From positions 46,730,112 through 46,794,111 of the forward strand of contig NC_052613.1 in assembly GCF_016545825.1 (NCBI RefSeq): a stretch of 64,000 nt of DNA, written 5' to 3'. Positions 1 through 12,120 of this stretch are shown piece after piece. This DNA is from Eucalyptus grandis (Eukaryota; Streptophyta; Magnoliopsida; Myrtales; Myrtaceae). Numbering within the stretch: the stretch's first letter is position 1; every line of letters starts with the position of its first letter. The notes below the pieces were generated by a model. It was not told the origin of the DNA, did no database searches, and saw only the letters and a program-made list of their open reading frames with translations. The translations under genes were made by a program, and so were the position numbers.

Positions 1-271
1 TGGATACAAACCTTGCAAAATTCAACAGAGCCAAGTCATTACTGATGAAAATCTCACCTACCATCAACACCAATGAATTAGCCATCAAGAGAATTTACCA
101 TGTCCAAACTTGATGCATATGAGAAGCTCCACAATACATATTGCCAGCGAAAGCCAAACTAAAGCCCCAACCTTTTTCACCTTTTTCCTTGAATATTTAA
201 AAAGTAATCATGTTAATGAACTACTAATAGTTCGAATCACAATTCTAAACATTCCCAGATAATGTCCCACT

Positions 272-327
272 TGCACACGCACGAGCGCGCGCACGCGCGC
301 GGGAGAGAGAGAGAGAGAGAGAGAGAC
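272..327. repeat. (CT)n plus alternating CG/CA tract at the start of a PSS1 intron
   Basis: On the sense (minus) strand the intron after exon 10 begins GTCTCTCT and runs directly into about eleven CT dinucleotides, then an alternating purine-pyrimidine CG/CA stretch. The microsatellite therefore forms the 5' splice site itself, and donor positions +3 to +6 are non-consensus. Confidence 0.85.
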
Positions 328-3300
328 CTGTCCTGGAGATATGAATTGTATTCACGGATTGTGGGGATTGCAATGAGCCACCATAGGATCAACCTATACA
401 CGATGACCGGGTTCCTTGGAGGAACCCACAGACAGAACTTGAGAAAGAATGTGTTCAGCTCCACTGTCAAGAAGACAACACAAAGACTAAGGACTTGAAT
501 GAAACGCCATGGACCAAGCAAGGGGTGCCACTCGTCTTTGTCCCACTGAGCTGGGGTGAATTGTCCCAATGTCCGTTTAACCTGAAAAGCAAAGTTCAGC
601 AGCCCATTAAGAGCCAAAAAATGGCATGCAGAGGGGCATTAAATTAACCAAGTATAAAGTTTTCAGACTTCAGAGACACAGTGTTGCACGATCCAATTTA
701 AGCCAGCTATGCACGAGTCATTTTACCAAAGACCAGAGCACAAAAGCACACCAACACCACAAACTTCAAAGAAAGAGGCTGACATAGCAAAAAGAGGTTC
801 TAGGTTCCTGAAATTCCCGCACTACAATATATTTTCTGGAAGACCAAAATTACTCCGAAAGAAACAACCAACCGGATGCCATGTGATTCACTGCTTACTA
901 TGGACGAAACTGAGGGATGGTTATTTTGTTTTCAGTTATTTTCATGGGTTTTGGTTTTGGAGACATTAAGCTTGAAAGGATGATACTAACTTTCCAACTT
1001 TAGACTCAGGAGTCAAAAGTAAACTACTTTACCAAAGAAAAATCAAATGGAAAATGAAGCCACATGACATGCATATAATATATAGCAGGATTTCCTGAAG
1101 AATTCTTGAGATGCGTCCTTTTATCATGCTTATGACTTTTATCTATATATAGCAAAATGAATGGACAATATCGATTTACAAAAATGAGGAATAAATTACA
1201 ATGTCCAAGCTGTAAATTCCTCTGTACCTTCCCTATGACATTAGGTTGTTGACTTATACCAACCCACTCATATGTTTTCCCATCAAAATACCTGACAGTA
1301 TGCATTCCAGCCCAAATACCTGAAAATTGAAGCAAAGAATTAGTCACCAAATGCTTAATATTTCGTGCAGTTAATTCTGTCAAAAGCAACAGAACTCAAG
1401 ACATGACATCGCCAAAGGCCTAGTAGAAATTTGACTGATATTATTCATGAAGCATGTTATGTTCATGCAATGCTCATCATGCAGCAAGGCAATGACAGTC
1501 TCTGTAACAGCAATTATACAGGAGCTACACGATCATAAATTATGAAAAAGCCTGCACATTTTTTTACAAAGCTCAACAAATAATCCAAGCAGAAAATCCT
1601 ATCAGATAAACTCAAGAAAATAGGTAAAACCGCTTTTACAAGACCACTTTAAACATCGATACATGCACACATATAGTAATTATTAAACTATAATGACCCA
1701 ATTGAGAAAATATAAAAAGAACCTAAGAAGGGGAAGGAAAAAACTGACCAAACCAGTTGCATATGAATATATCCAGAATAATGCTGTCCCACCAGCACTC
1801 ATTGAAGTTGGGTAACATGTGACGAAATGTGAGCTGAAACCAAAGAGAAAAGCAGCTTAATTGCAAAAAACAAGGGTCCCACTATAAGTTCAGAACAGAA
1901 AACATTCCACAACTGTAGACAAACACAAGAAGGGGCATTCACGTGTTTGGATGCACATAAGCATACACACAAGGCCAAAAGCACAAACCTCCATGAACTC
2001 AAATCCAACTGATAGCAGCCACAGAAGTGGCTGATTACGAATCAATATCGCTTTTCCCCACCAGCCAAAGATGTGGGCAAGCACAAATTCATCAAACAGT
2101 GTATCCTGGAAAAGGAATGGCATTAAGGAAAACGATCAGATAGACATTCCATAAGATCAGACTTAAAGCAAGGGAAGGTAAAATGACCATTCAGGAAGAA
2201 ATCATACATAAACATTCTTAAACCTGCTCGTAGGATTTTCTGGGAGATAAATCCTGCAGTCAGCTCCGTATGATCGTTCAGGAAGTTCTGCAAAGTTCAA
2301 GCAGATTTCACTCAGTCCCAAGTCCAACTGAAAACATTAATGTAGGAAACTGAATTTTTCATACTATCTACATCAACAGAAGAACACTCAAAAGGCCCAA
2401 CAACTAATGCATCATGACAGTAGGTGTGAATGGAATCATTACCGACTCCCAGATCAGGATGGAGAAACTTCATGAATTGTCGAGCATCATCACGCTTCTG
2501 GAACATATTGCAATATGAAGTCAGTTAAACACCTTAAATTATGGCAGAGATAAGTAGCTAACAAGGTCTTTTAAAATTTCAGAGTACCAAGCATGTATTT
2601 CCTAGTCAGAATGTCAAATAGAACATTAAAAAGATCATCAAAAGTTGAAAAAGTATATGCAGACAATTATCAGCCGTAACAAATATTCAGCAGAATAAAT
2701 GATTGGGACAAGTTGAAGTTCCTTAAGTTTTCCTGACTATTTGCCTCAATTACCAATATCGCAAATCCTCATCCCCCCAAAAAAATTAAAATATAGAGTA
2801 AACACTCTGTGGACCAGGGAAAACAAATCGAAGTAGACTTAACCAGAAGAATTGGGGAGAGAAAAAAAACACAGAACAGAGGAAAAACAACAGCAGACTT
2901 GGCCAGAGAGAGTAGTTATAAGAATGGCTGGCTACATGGGAACCAACCTGAAAAAGCAAGAATGTGAGAGCAACAAGGTATATAACAGCCATGCCATGGA
3001 CTAGACGCCAAATTGCAGGATGAGGCCTAATAAGGACCCTGCATAATGCAGCAGATAGGTGAAAGTTAGACAGCCCCTAAATATTGCAGCATTAGCGAAA
3101 GTTGGATAAAACAACAAACAGAAATTTCAAATTAGAAGCAGGAAAGTAACTAAACCTGACCATAAGCCATTAGAAGATCAGAATGTGATAGAAACCCAAC
3201 TAGAACCGGTAAACCAAAGGCATTAACAATTATCAGAAGTCATGACTGTCACACAATTCCATTCTCTATTTTTCAACACATCATTCAAAAACTTGTCGTG

Positions 3301-4769
3301 ATATCACTATAATCTGGATCTGTTACTTATAAAAAATCCCTGTCATTGCATCAGGTATATAACAACGGACAGTATGCAAGGGTGAATACAAGAACAACAA
3401 CTAAAGTTGCTAATCCCACTAAGTAAAGGTAATAAACTATGCAAGAATGATCATGCAGTCACTCCATCCCCTCATCATGCCATCACACCATCCCCTTCTC
3501 TATTTTAAGCAAATGGAAATGCAGCATTGACTAATGTACTTCATTAGCTCAACAAGTCAACATGCAACCATTTTAGTAATGTTGCGAGCTACAGCCTCAC
3601 AATCACAACAATACAAAGGAGTTGTAGTTAGTACTCTATCCACTTCCTCCTTCCATCTTGGCCATTCCCCCAAACATTGGGTTTTCTCCCTCCATTTTAG
3701 TTCTAACTAAGTGAATACATATGGATTTAATATCTTTTATTCTCTAGATGTCAGGATATTCAAGTGCAAAATGAAAAACAATATAAAATGACAGACTAAT
3801 TTGCTCCACCTGTAAGTAAAGTACATGCACGAAAGGAGAAAGACAAGGTGATGGTTAGATGTAAGTGAATAACAAACGGACTTACGTGGATGGGGCTTGC
3901 AGCAAGCAATAAGCCAGAAACACTGCAATCATGGCCCACACCCCCCTGCAAGAAACAGCCAAATTAAGGGCATTAAAAAGATAATTCTTGATGAGCGAAG
4001 TACATGAAATGCAACATGAAGCATTCGAGGCAAAACACGACGGCGTACCTTTTCACAGATGTAACGACATCACCAGATTCACTTCTTTCTGGATCAAGAG
4101 CTCCACTTGCCCATCTAGACAGAAGATATTTGAATTTTGGAAATTAACGAACAGCTCAAGTATAGTTTAATTTACGTTACTACACTTTTCGTAACAAACT
4201 CCAGTTGCTCAAAAAAGGAAATAAATCACATGTTCCTGTGAGTTAAAGAAATATCATCGAGTCTTCCTCCAGTTCATAAGATAGGTGAAGTTATGCACAG
4301 CATAGAAAGCAATCAGGTCCAACAATGCCACCATGAGGACAAAAGAAACAGATAGTAGCTAGCACCCACCTTTTTTTTTTCTCTTTCTGCCCATAGTTAA
4401 CATTCATTTCAACATTAAGGAAGACCAGAAACACATCAGAGTTTAAAGGAAGAGAGTCTGTCATTCAATGTTAGCTATATGCAAAAAAACTTAACGTAAG
4501 CTTGCATATCATTTGAACCATGGTTGCCAATCAGCATGCACTTACATCAGAAAACATGCTCCAATTAGTAAGAGGGATATGGCCCATTGCCAATCAGCAA
4601 TTACTTACATCAGAAAACATGCTCCAATTAGTAAGAGGGATATGGTCCGTGGCTTGTATGCCCATGCAGTCCAAGGATCAAATTCATCGACAACAGTCAC
4701 ATTGCCATTGCCATTTGCGTGCAAAAGATTATTCTGTCTCCTTTGTCTTCTATGATCATGAGGCTCCAT
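328..4769 (-). CDS. PSS1: Phosphatidylserine synthase 1 (PSS1), 10 exons, 3' end off the window
   Basis: Base-exchange-type phosphatidylserine synthase, an ER multi-pass membrane enzyme. Coding exons (minus strand, GT..AG, all phases consistent): 4769-4609, 4114-4049, 3945-3886, 3038-2948, 2497-2443, 2287-2208, 2105-1989, 1833-1749, 1319-1228, 581-328, giving about 353 codons. Hallmarks in order are [20 protein letters not shown] near the N-terminus, [133 protein letters not shown] and [18 protein letters not shown], ending YNSYLQDR. Each matches the plant PSS1 family as I remember it. The family is about 425 aa, so roughly 70 C-terminal residues lie left of position 1. The start is the first ATG after a 5'UTR intron. 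Oddities are a 63-bp tandem duplication across the exon 1 donor and a (CT)n tract abutting the exon 10 donor. No break is visible in the coding sequence. Confidence 0.95.
4524..4649 (-). repeat. 63-bp tandem duplication across the PSS1 exon 1 splice donor
   Basis: 4524-4586 and 4587-4649 are two near-identical 63-bp units, differing at only a handful of bases. In gene orientation each unit contains the end of exon 1 ([11 protein letters not shown]), a GTAAGT donor and about 20 nt of intron. The exon therefore has a real donor (GT at 4608-4607) and a second, equally good one 63 nt further into the intron. The unit is a multiple of three, but extension to the distal donor runs into TAA immediately after the proximal site. 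Confidence 0.9.
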
Positions 4770-6550
4770 AGCTGATAAGATACAACTCAGTACCTGCAAA
4801 TCATAGAAGACAATAAAAACATGATGTCCTTTAGAAATAAAATCTGATAAGAAACAGCTAATTCCAAGAGAATAAGGATCATAATAAAACTACCATTAGA
4901 AAACCACCCACAAAGTTTCGTAATTAAATTAAAGAACAAAGAACGCTGTTCTTGCAACAACTAATTAAAGCCAATTATAGCGAACGTAACGTTAGTGCTG
5001 TCCAGAAGCAACAAATGCACGCATCACATTAACATCTGCCTGTAGTAAAAAATAAGTTAATGCTTAAATTACTGTTGAGACTGTCTTAACATGAAAAAAG
5101 CCGACCCCCCTTTTCTCTCACTCCAAGAAAAAGAAAAAGAAAAAGAAAAAGGCATAGCAAAAACCACCACTTCTAAGGTTTTCCCCACACAAGATAAAAG
5201 TAGTGACTTTTCAGCCTGTGTACTGCAACATGTACATTACAGTTCTTAGTTCCATCAAGTACTCATCACAATGTAGTAATCTTTCCAGAGCATCTCCGCC
5301 CCAAGAAAAACATCTGCAGGTGAAAAAGAACATGGGATGTCTGATCTTTAAATCCAGCTCATCCCACAAACTGTCATGGACCCCTACAGGTTGTCCCAGA
5401 TAATACACTTACATTCAGCAACACTCCAATGATATGAGTACCCATTGAAATAAAGTTTCCGACATTGAAGCACTCTATGCACTGCTATAGCTACAAATAA
5501 CCTTGACACCATTAAAAAAGGTCCTCAACTTTCCAACAAAGCAATTGTACCTTGCTTGCTTAACCCAAAACATACATGTTGTATCTATCTAAATTTCAAC
5601 AAGTTAAGAAGTAAACGCTGAACATCTATCTCGAACCTTTGTAAGCATAGATTCTAGGAAGCATTCCCTATATTCACTACAACTTCAATATGTTGTGCAC
5701 CTATTCTTCAAGTGAAAAAAAATAATAATAAATATAAATGTAAATCAATATTGACAAGTAAATACAAAAATATAACCAACCTCACTTCAAAATGAAAAAG
5801 TAGGAATTCTATAGTCTGATTTCCGGAAATTGAGATACACCAGGAATTTAACCAAAGTTATATGTTTATTATTTATCTTTCAAAACGTCTTTGCAATAAC
5901 GGGCATTTTTTTTCGATTAACCAAGAAAAGAAAATTTTCGCTTGGACTAAACATAGGAATCACAGTCCCACAAAAAGGGATGCTTTTCCTACAATTCATC
6001 CCTTCAAGATAAAAAATAAAAAAAAAAACCCGAAAGGCATCTACCCACTGTGCAACTGCCAAACACTACCAGCCATTTCGAATTGAGACAATCACTTTAA
6101 AACGGTTTAACCATTACCGGAAAAGAATATGGAGAAACCTTTGATAATTGGGATCCACAGGGATTCCTCAAAGACCAAAAACAACAAATAAATGCGAGAA
6201 TAATCCACAGAAATCTGAAAAGAAGAGGAGAGCAATGGGTATCAACATGCACACGAAAGAGACGACCTTTTCTGGTGGGAGAACATTGAAAAAGAAGAAA
6301 CACGTGGAGGATTAAGCTTAACAGAGAAGCAACAACGAGGGAAAGAAATGAACAGAGAGATGCCCAGAAGATGCCAGAAAATGATAAAAAAGAAAGTCGG
6401 AAGAACATAGAGCAACGACGACACTACACAACACAGCAAGAGAGAGAGAGGGAGGGCGGCAAAAAACGCAAAAAAAAACACGAAGAGCGTCCATAAAAAC
6501 GGTGACCCTAAAGGGGAAGTAGGGAGATAGATGTGCCGAAGCGAACTTAC

Positions 6551-6842
6551 GTAGAGATAAGAGAGAGAAAAAGAGAGGGTGGGACGGGCTGACAGGGGAT
6601 CCCTCGGCCGTACGATCGCAGACGAGAAGATCCGGGCCGTCGGATCGCGGAGACGGACGCTACAGGGGGGAACCGCCGCCGCGACTGGTCGATCGATCCT
6701 CGAGCGTTTGAGAGAGAGAGAGAGAGAGAACCTCCCTGCGCGCTCGCCCCGCCCCGCCCCGCGCCGCCCGCGCGCGCGCGAGATTAACGAGCGGCGAAGA
6801 ATTCAATGCAGCATCAGACGACGGAGAAGCGCGAGTTGACGG

Positions 6843-6877
<35 letters not shown>

Positions 6878-6920
6878 CAAAAGGAACTCAGGAAGATTGC
6901 TGGCTTGGGGGGGCACCCTT
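6551..6920 (-). other. PSS1: PSS1 5'UTR exon (inferred)
   Basis: A strong donor (AC|GTAAGT on the minus strand, GT at 6550-6549) ends an inferred non-coding exon. That exon starts roughly 30 nt below the TATA box at 6951-6944. The acceptor joining it to the coding exon would be at about 4794 (TTTGCAG) or 4772 (TTATCAG), a few bases above the ATG at 4769. The exon is rich in CT tracts on the sense strand, (GA)n on the plus strand at about 6712-6730 and 6851-6878, a common feature of plant leaders. The transcription start is inferred, not seen. Confidence 0.55.
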
Positions 6921-6943
6921 TTCGCTCTGGCACCGAGAAAACT

Positions 6944-6951
6944 TATTTATA
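6944..6951 (-). promoter_or_regulatory. PSS1: TATA box of PSS1
   Basis: TATAAATA on the minus strand, a near-consensus plant TATA box. It lies about 30 nt upstream of the inferred start of the CT-rich leader exon whose splice donor is at 6550. No other gene is positioned to use it. Confidence 0.6.
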
Positions 6952-6999
6952 TCCGAATCTGAGAGGCAAAGGAGGAAGCTTTAAGGCTTTTAAGATGAC

Positions 7000-8560
7000 G
7001 ACGATGACGACAGAGCTCGAAAAGGTTGAGAGAGAAGGGGGAAGGAGGAGAGGGAACGGAGATGAATACAGAAAGCCAACCCCTCTGCGCGTCCCTGCGA
7101 ACGGCTGCTTAAAAGGGTCGCGCGACGGAGAGGAGAGGCGATCATTTAATGATTCCCACCCATTAATTGCTGATCTCCGCATTCACGCTCGCGACATTTT
7201 TTTTTTAATTTAAAAAAAAAAAAAAAAGGTTCTTTCTCCTGCCTACTGCCTTCTTCGTCTTCCTCTTCCTCGGAGAGAGAGAGAGAGAGAGAGTACGACG
7301 GTCAAAGGGAGATTTTGAAGACGTTTCGGACCACCCCTGGGGAATCGAGTGGGGGTGGGGGGGAGCTGTCCGGGCCAGGTCCCGAGAATGCCCTCCTGCT
7401 GGTGGCGTAATTACGGGGCATCATTCCCTGATGATTCGATTCTCCCCTCTCCCCTTTTATGCTCTCTCTCCCCCTCCCCCGGTCGATTTCGCGACATGAT
7501 TAGCGCACTGCTTGCGTCTGATCCTGATTCCCCTCATGATTATCCAATCGCTTTTTAGGACCTAAAATCGCTGCCAATCCATCGTCCCGGTCTCTCTCTT
7601 CCTTTTCTCCCATTGACTCGGGTTCATCATTTCTCGCCGAATGAAAACGGATTTGGATTTGACTCGCATCCTTATCCAATCATGATTGAACTCAGAAAAA
7701 GGGCCGGTCCAGGTTCCCGGAGCACCATCTGAGCCCGAGAAAAGTAAGGCCAGTCCGGGTCCTGTTGCGTGCCCCTACTCACTACCATTACCATAGGCAT
7801 TTTTTCTCGGACCACGCTCGACCCGTTCATATTTGTACGCCCTACTCCCCCTCCCTCCCTCCCTCCCTCCCTTCCTTTTCAAAAAGGCAGTGGAGGACAG
7901 TAATCAATTTTGTCCTGTCGACGTGTATACGTGCGTACTTGCGTGTACGCGTACAGGTCCAGATCGAGTCAACCGAGCAGGCGTGTACTCCCCTCTCTTT
8001 AATTGCAGTCCGTTCAAACATGAAAACGAAATGTCAAACGCCCCCCTCCGACCGTACGGCCCCCGCCCGTGTAATAAAAAGCGGGGCAAAGTACGCCCGT
8101 CCCAGAGCGCAAAAGGCCCAACGTTTTGCTGCCGCTGCTGCTGCTGCTGCTGCATCATCTTTGTGAATTATAAAAGCAAACTCATGAACAACAGCAGAGG
8201 ATGATGCGAGGGTAGGAGACGGGTTATTAAATGGAGAGGGGCAAGGGTCGTTGGACGCAGGAATAAATGTAATGCGGGGTGTAGATCCAGCTAAGGGGGA
8301 ATGTCGCTTGGAGGTTGTTGCGTGTCGAGATCGAATCCTTCCTCTCTTTTTTTTTTTTGGCCTCTCTCTTTTCTCCTGCGCCTTCGGCTGCACTAGGGTC
8401 GGCATCTCCTTTTCTCTGGGTACAGCTCACAAAAGGGCTTTCCAATACGAGAACCGCTTTTTGTCTTGTCAACCTTTTTCTTTTCTCGTGTGCTCGCACA
8501 AAGGAATCCTAAATAGCTATAGCCTTTTGTTCCGAGGATCGAATAATTGCATGCATTATC
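7000..8560. other. GC-rich gene-less region upstream of PSS1
   Basis: No open frame here resembles a protein I know. The stretch contains a (GA)n tract at about 7273-7292, a poly-T/poly-A hairpin-like tract at 7197-7227, a CCCT repeat at about 7848-7872, a (CTG)n tract at about 8130-8153 and pyrimidine-rich segments. It is most likely distal promoter or intergenic sequence for the leftward PSS1 gene. Confidence 0.5.
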
Positions 8561-9530
8561 TCAATGGGACAGTTATTATTCTTAAGTTTTGCCTTACCGT
8601 GTAATATCATATTTGGACTTTTAATTCTACCGACATGAACCTTAAAACTATTTTAAAAAATTAGATGGTTCCTATTAGAATGATGGGTCGATATGATATA
8701 AGAATACGTGATAATGATTTCGATTTTTTCATACATGTTCTTTTTGTATAACTTGATTTTTACTAATTCAAAGATCATATTGGATAAAATGGACTATATT
8801 GAATATTTAGTGATAATTCCAGGATCGTATTGAATAAAAATTACACATTAAGTATAGTTTAGCCACTATAAGCGTTGTTAGCGAGAATGAGGTTGGTCAA
8901 GATTGCCTAAAGATTTGGATCGTGTGCACCTTTTGACTTCTAAAAAGCTGATTTGAATTAAAAGTAGGTTTGGACGATGATCGGGCTTATCACATCTCGA
9001 GATTCTCCTTCAAGTACGAACATAAACTTCAAGCAACGACAAGAGCTCATTCATATTCTTTGAATTTCTTCGATTATGTTAAACTTCAAAACATAACACA
9101 TAATATCGTAAACATCTTAATCTTTTACAGAATAGGCTTGAAATTCCACTCTAAAAGTAATGATGGCAGACTAGATCGCTTTTTCCGGAAGAGAGTTTTG
9201 TTTGAATTTTTGTGTTTGGTACATGGAAAATGAATGGCGAAGCTTAAATCTATTTTTGTTCAAGCAAATCGCCACGTTATAAAAGGTGGAAATTGACTTT
9301 CTTAATTAATTAAGGCTTCGTTTGTTCTGCGAGAAAAGTTTTCTCAAAAACTATTTCATCATTTCTGACATTTAGAGCACTTAAGAAATTAAGTTAACAA
9401 AAAGTAATTTCATAATCAATGGAAAACCTATGCTTAAATTAAGAAAAATGGTTTTCTCTTTCAAAATTCAAATATCATTTTTCAAAATATGATTAAATAT
9501 TGGCACTTGAATCAAAGAACTTGGTCCTTA
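8561..9530. other. AT-rich intergenic sequence
   Basis: No coding signal, RNA gene or complete transposon was recognised. A stretch near 9312-9360 (gcttcgtttgttctgcgag followed by an AAAA/TTTT-rich run) resembles the edge of a Tourist/Harbinger-like element. No partner end or target duplication was found. Confidence 0.4.
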
Positions 9531-11640
9531 TGTATTAGTATCCCGACGCTTGTGCTAGGGTCCTTGGTAGCAAGCCCGACTCTAGAGACCGAGCTTGGGT
9601 TCACAAAAGCCGAGGCTAGAACATTGATTCTCATGGCTGGGTCCCTAACTACCATGCTCGAGTACCCAACTCTTGCCCAGCCCGACACTTTGGTGCTTGT
9701 GCTCGAGGACCTAACTCTTTCATCAAGTTTTTGGCACAAAGGCCAAAGTCCACAACACCAAATTCGAGACATTGTTGCCTGTGCTCAAGTCCACAACAAC
9801 CATGCTCAAGACCCCAAAACTTATGCACAGGTCTCTAGCCACCCTGCTTAATAGGGCCCGTTTGGTTCGGCTATTAAGAAATGTCGTTGGGAAAATGCAA
9901 ATACATTTGAGATAAAAAGTTTTTCAAAATGCTTCAGTGTTTGGTGAATTATAATTTAAAGTGCATTGGAAAGTGACTTTGGCGTAAATATTGTTTGGTA
10001 AACCCTACATTTGCAAAGGGCTTTTATTATTATTTTTAAAAAAATTAAAATCAAGTCTGATGAAACTCTGCTGCCGACCAACGACCACCACCTTGGCCAC
10101 CGGTGAGGCTCCCTGAGGTCAATTAAACCTAGATCTAGCCATCGGCTAGGCTGCTTGAGGTTGCACAACCTCAGGCAATGCTGTCGCCTGGGCCTTGCTA
10201 GCAGACAGATTTAGGTTTGCACATCCAAGACAAGCATCGCCTAAGGTCACGCAATCTTAGGAAGCGTCGCTTGGGTCCACACAACCCAGGTGATGCCGTT
10301 TGAGGTTGCGCGAACCCAAATCTAGCCATCGGCGAGGCCCAAGAGTCACTGCTTGAGGTCACACGACCTCAGGCAGCCTCGCCGGCGGCTAGATTTGGGC
10401 TCACCTAACCTCAGGGAGCCTTGTCGGTGGTTGGCCAGCCTTCAGCAAGTATGAGAAGATGAACACTTGGAGGAAAAAGTTAAGGTCAATGGGTCAACAA
10501 TAGAAGGTGGACTTGTATTTCCAAAATATTGAAAACCCAAAACAAATTGGACCTCTTTTGGGCTTTCTATATTCCCAATGCTAACATTTGGCTAAGGGAC
10601 TTCAAAAAATGATTGTCAAATACATAATATTTTCCTCAAAGCCCTTTGGAAAAGCTCGAACCAAATGTGGCCATAGTCCCAAGTCCATTGAAATTAGGAT
10701 CAATTCCATGGCTACCAAGCTCGAACTACAAAGGCTTGCCCCAAATCCCTTATAGCCGAGCCCAAGACCCTAGTTACTATTCTTCTATGCTCATGTCACT
10801 AGCACTTGGACTCGAGTCCATGGAGGTCGAGCCTGAGACACCCATGCTGGGTGCTTGGATCCTTGACGACTATGTTTGGCTCCCACACCAAGTCAGTGGC
10901 ACTTGAGTCCTAATTCAATGCTTAAGTCCATTAAGGCCAAACTTAGGTCCATAGAGGCATGGGACTCCGGTGCCCGTGCCCAAGTCCTCGATAGAAATGT
11001 CTAGGTATTCAACTATCACTCTCGAATCATCAGTGCTCAGGCCCAAGTCCACACAAGTCAAGCTAGAGACGTCGGTGCCCTGATCGAGTCTCTAGCAACC
11101 ATGCCCAAGTACCCGACTCTGGTGCCCAACTCATTGGTGCATGGGTTCGAGTTCATAGAGGCAAAGCCTTAGTCCATGAAGGTCGGGCTCGAGACCTCGG
11201 TATCCGTGCTTAGGTCCTTGACGGTATACCTAGGTACCCGGCTCTACACATGCAAGTCACCGGCCCCAGAGCTTGAGTCCATCGAGACTAGGCCCAAGTC
11301 CTCGATGCCCATACTCACGTCCTCAACAAGTGTCCCATGCACTTGCTCCTATGCCCAAGTCACTGTCCACAAAGGTCAAGCTCAAGTCCCCATTGCCCAT
11401 GCCAAAGGCCCTTGCAACCATGCCTGAGACCTCGATGCCCATGCTTGAGTACCCAACTTCCACACCCAAGTCATTGGCTCAAATCTGGTTCCACAAAGGC
11501 TTGGGCTCAAGTTCCTCAAGGCTAGATTTGAACCTTGGTGTTCATGCCTAGGTACTTGAGTCCTATGCCCAAGTCACCGGCACTTGATCCCAAGTCCATC
11601 AAGGACGAGCCTAGTCCTCAATGTCTTAGATTTTCGGTGG
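9530..11640. repeat. Degenerate minisatellite-like cluster, split by a TIR element
   Basis: 9530-9850 and 10675-11640 are built from loosely repeated modules such as cccaagtccat, gctcgagacc, ggtgcccatgc and gagtacccgactc, recurring every few tens of bases in variable order. Several open frames cross the region, but their protein versions are only the repeat read in different frames. The two halves appear to have been one block before the element at 9855-10672 inserted. Confidence 0.6.
9855..10672. mobile_element. Non-autonomous TIR transposon with a GC-rich core
   Basis: The left end reads ggcccgtttggttcggct. The reverse complement of the right end reads ggccacatttggttcgag, so these are imperfect terminal inverted repeats. 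The element is flanked by ATAG on both sides and interrupts a minisatellite block. The core (about 10070-10450) repeats a self-complementary motif of the type gaggtc..cgacctcag. No transposase is encoded. The superfamily (hAT or Harbinger) is not settled by the short flanking duplication. Confidence 0.6.
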
Positions 11641-11689
11641 TTGGGCCCATGAAACACTCACTCATGCAATTGAGATCCGAGCAATTGAG

Positions 11690-12120
11690 GGCATGCATGA
11701 TAAAATTTCTATTTCTCTATTTCTCTGTTTCCTGGAATATGTTTGGAACAGAAATTCATTTGGTAACACAATTTGATTTTTCTATTTCTGGAAAAGATTT
11801 ATATTCCAAAAATAGATTTGAAGAAGAAATCAGAAGCTAAAATTTTTGTTTCGAAATTGAGAAATCAATTTAAAGAAATAAATTTTTGTCCTAGAAATTT
11901 TGTCTTACATCATATGAATAGTACACGTTTATTAGAAAAAGAAAATAAAATTTTCCTTTCTAAATAATGAAAAATGATTTCTAGTTCATTTACATATTTC
12001 GGTTAAATACCAAAAACTATTATCATATTCTCGGAAAATGAATTTTTAAAAAACATATTCCTGGAATATCAGGTTTTTTACAAAATAAACGTTAGCCGAG
12101 GTGAAAAGTATTTTCGAAAT
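11690..12120. other. AT-rich transposon-like remnant
   Basis: The segment repeats short variants of tttctatttctc, ggaatat and cgaaat, with an inverted tendency between its two ends (ttcctggaatatg near 11727, tattcctggaatatc near 12055). That pattern is seen in small TIR elements. I could not define ends or a target duplication. Confidence 0.3.

Noticed and set aside
6579..7213. Plus-strand frames upstream of PSS1
   Set aside because: They overlap the PSS1 leader and promoter with (GA)n tracts. Arg/Glu runs come from the GA repeats.
7765..8405. Frames with poly-Ala, poly-Cys or poly-Gln around 8130-8155
   Set aside because: All derive from one (CTG)n microsatellite read in different frames.
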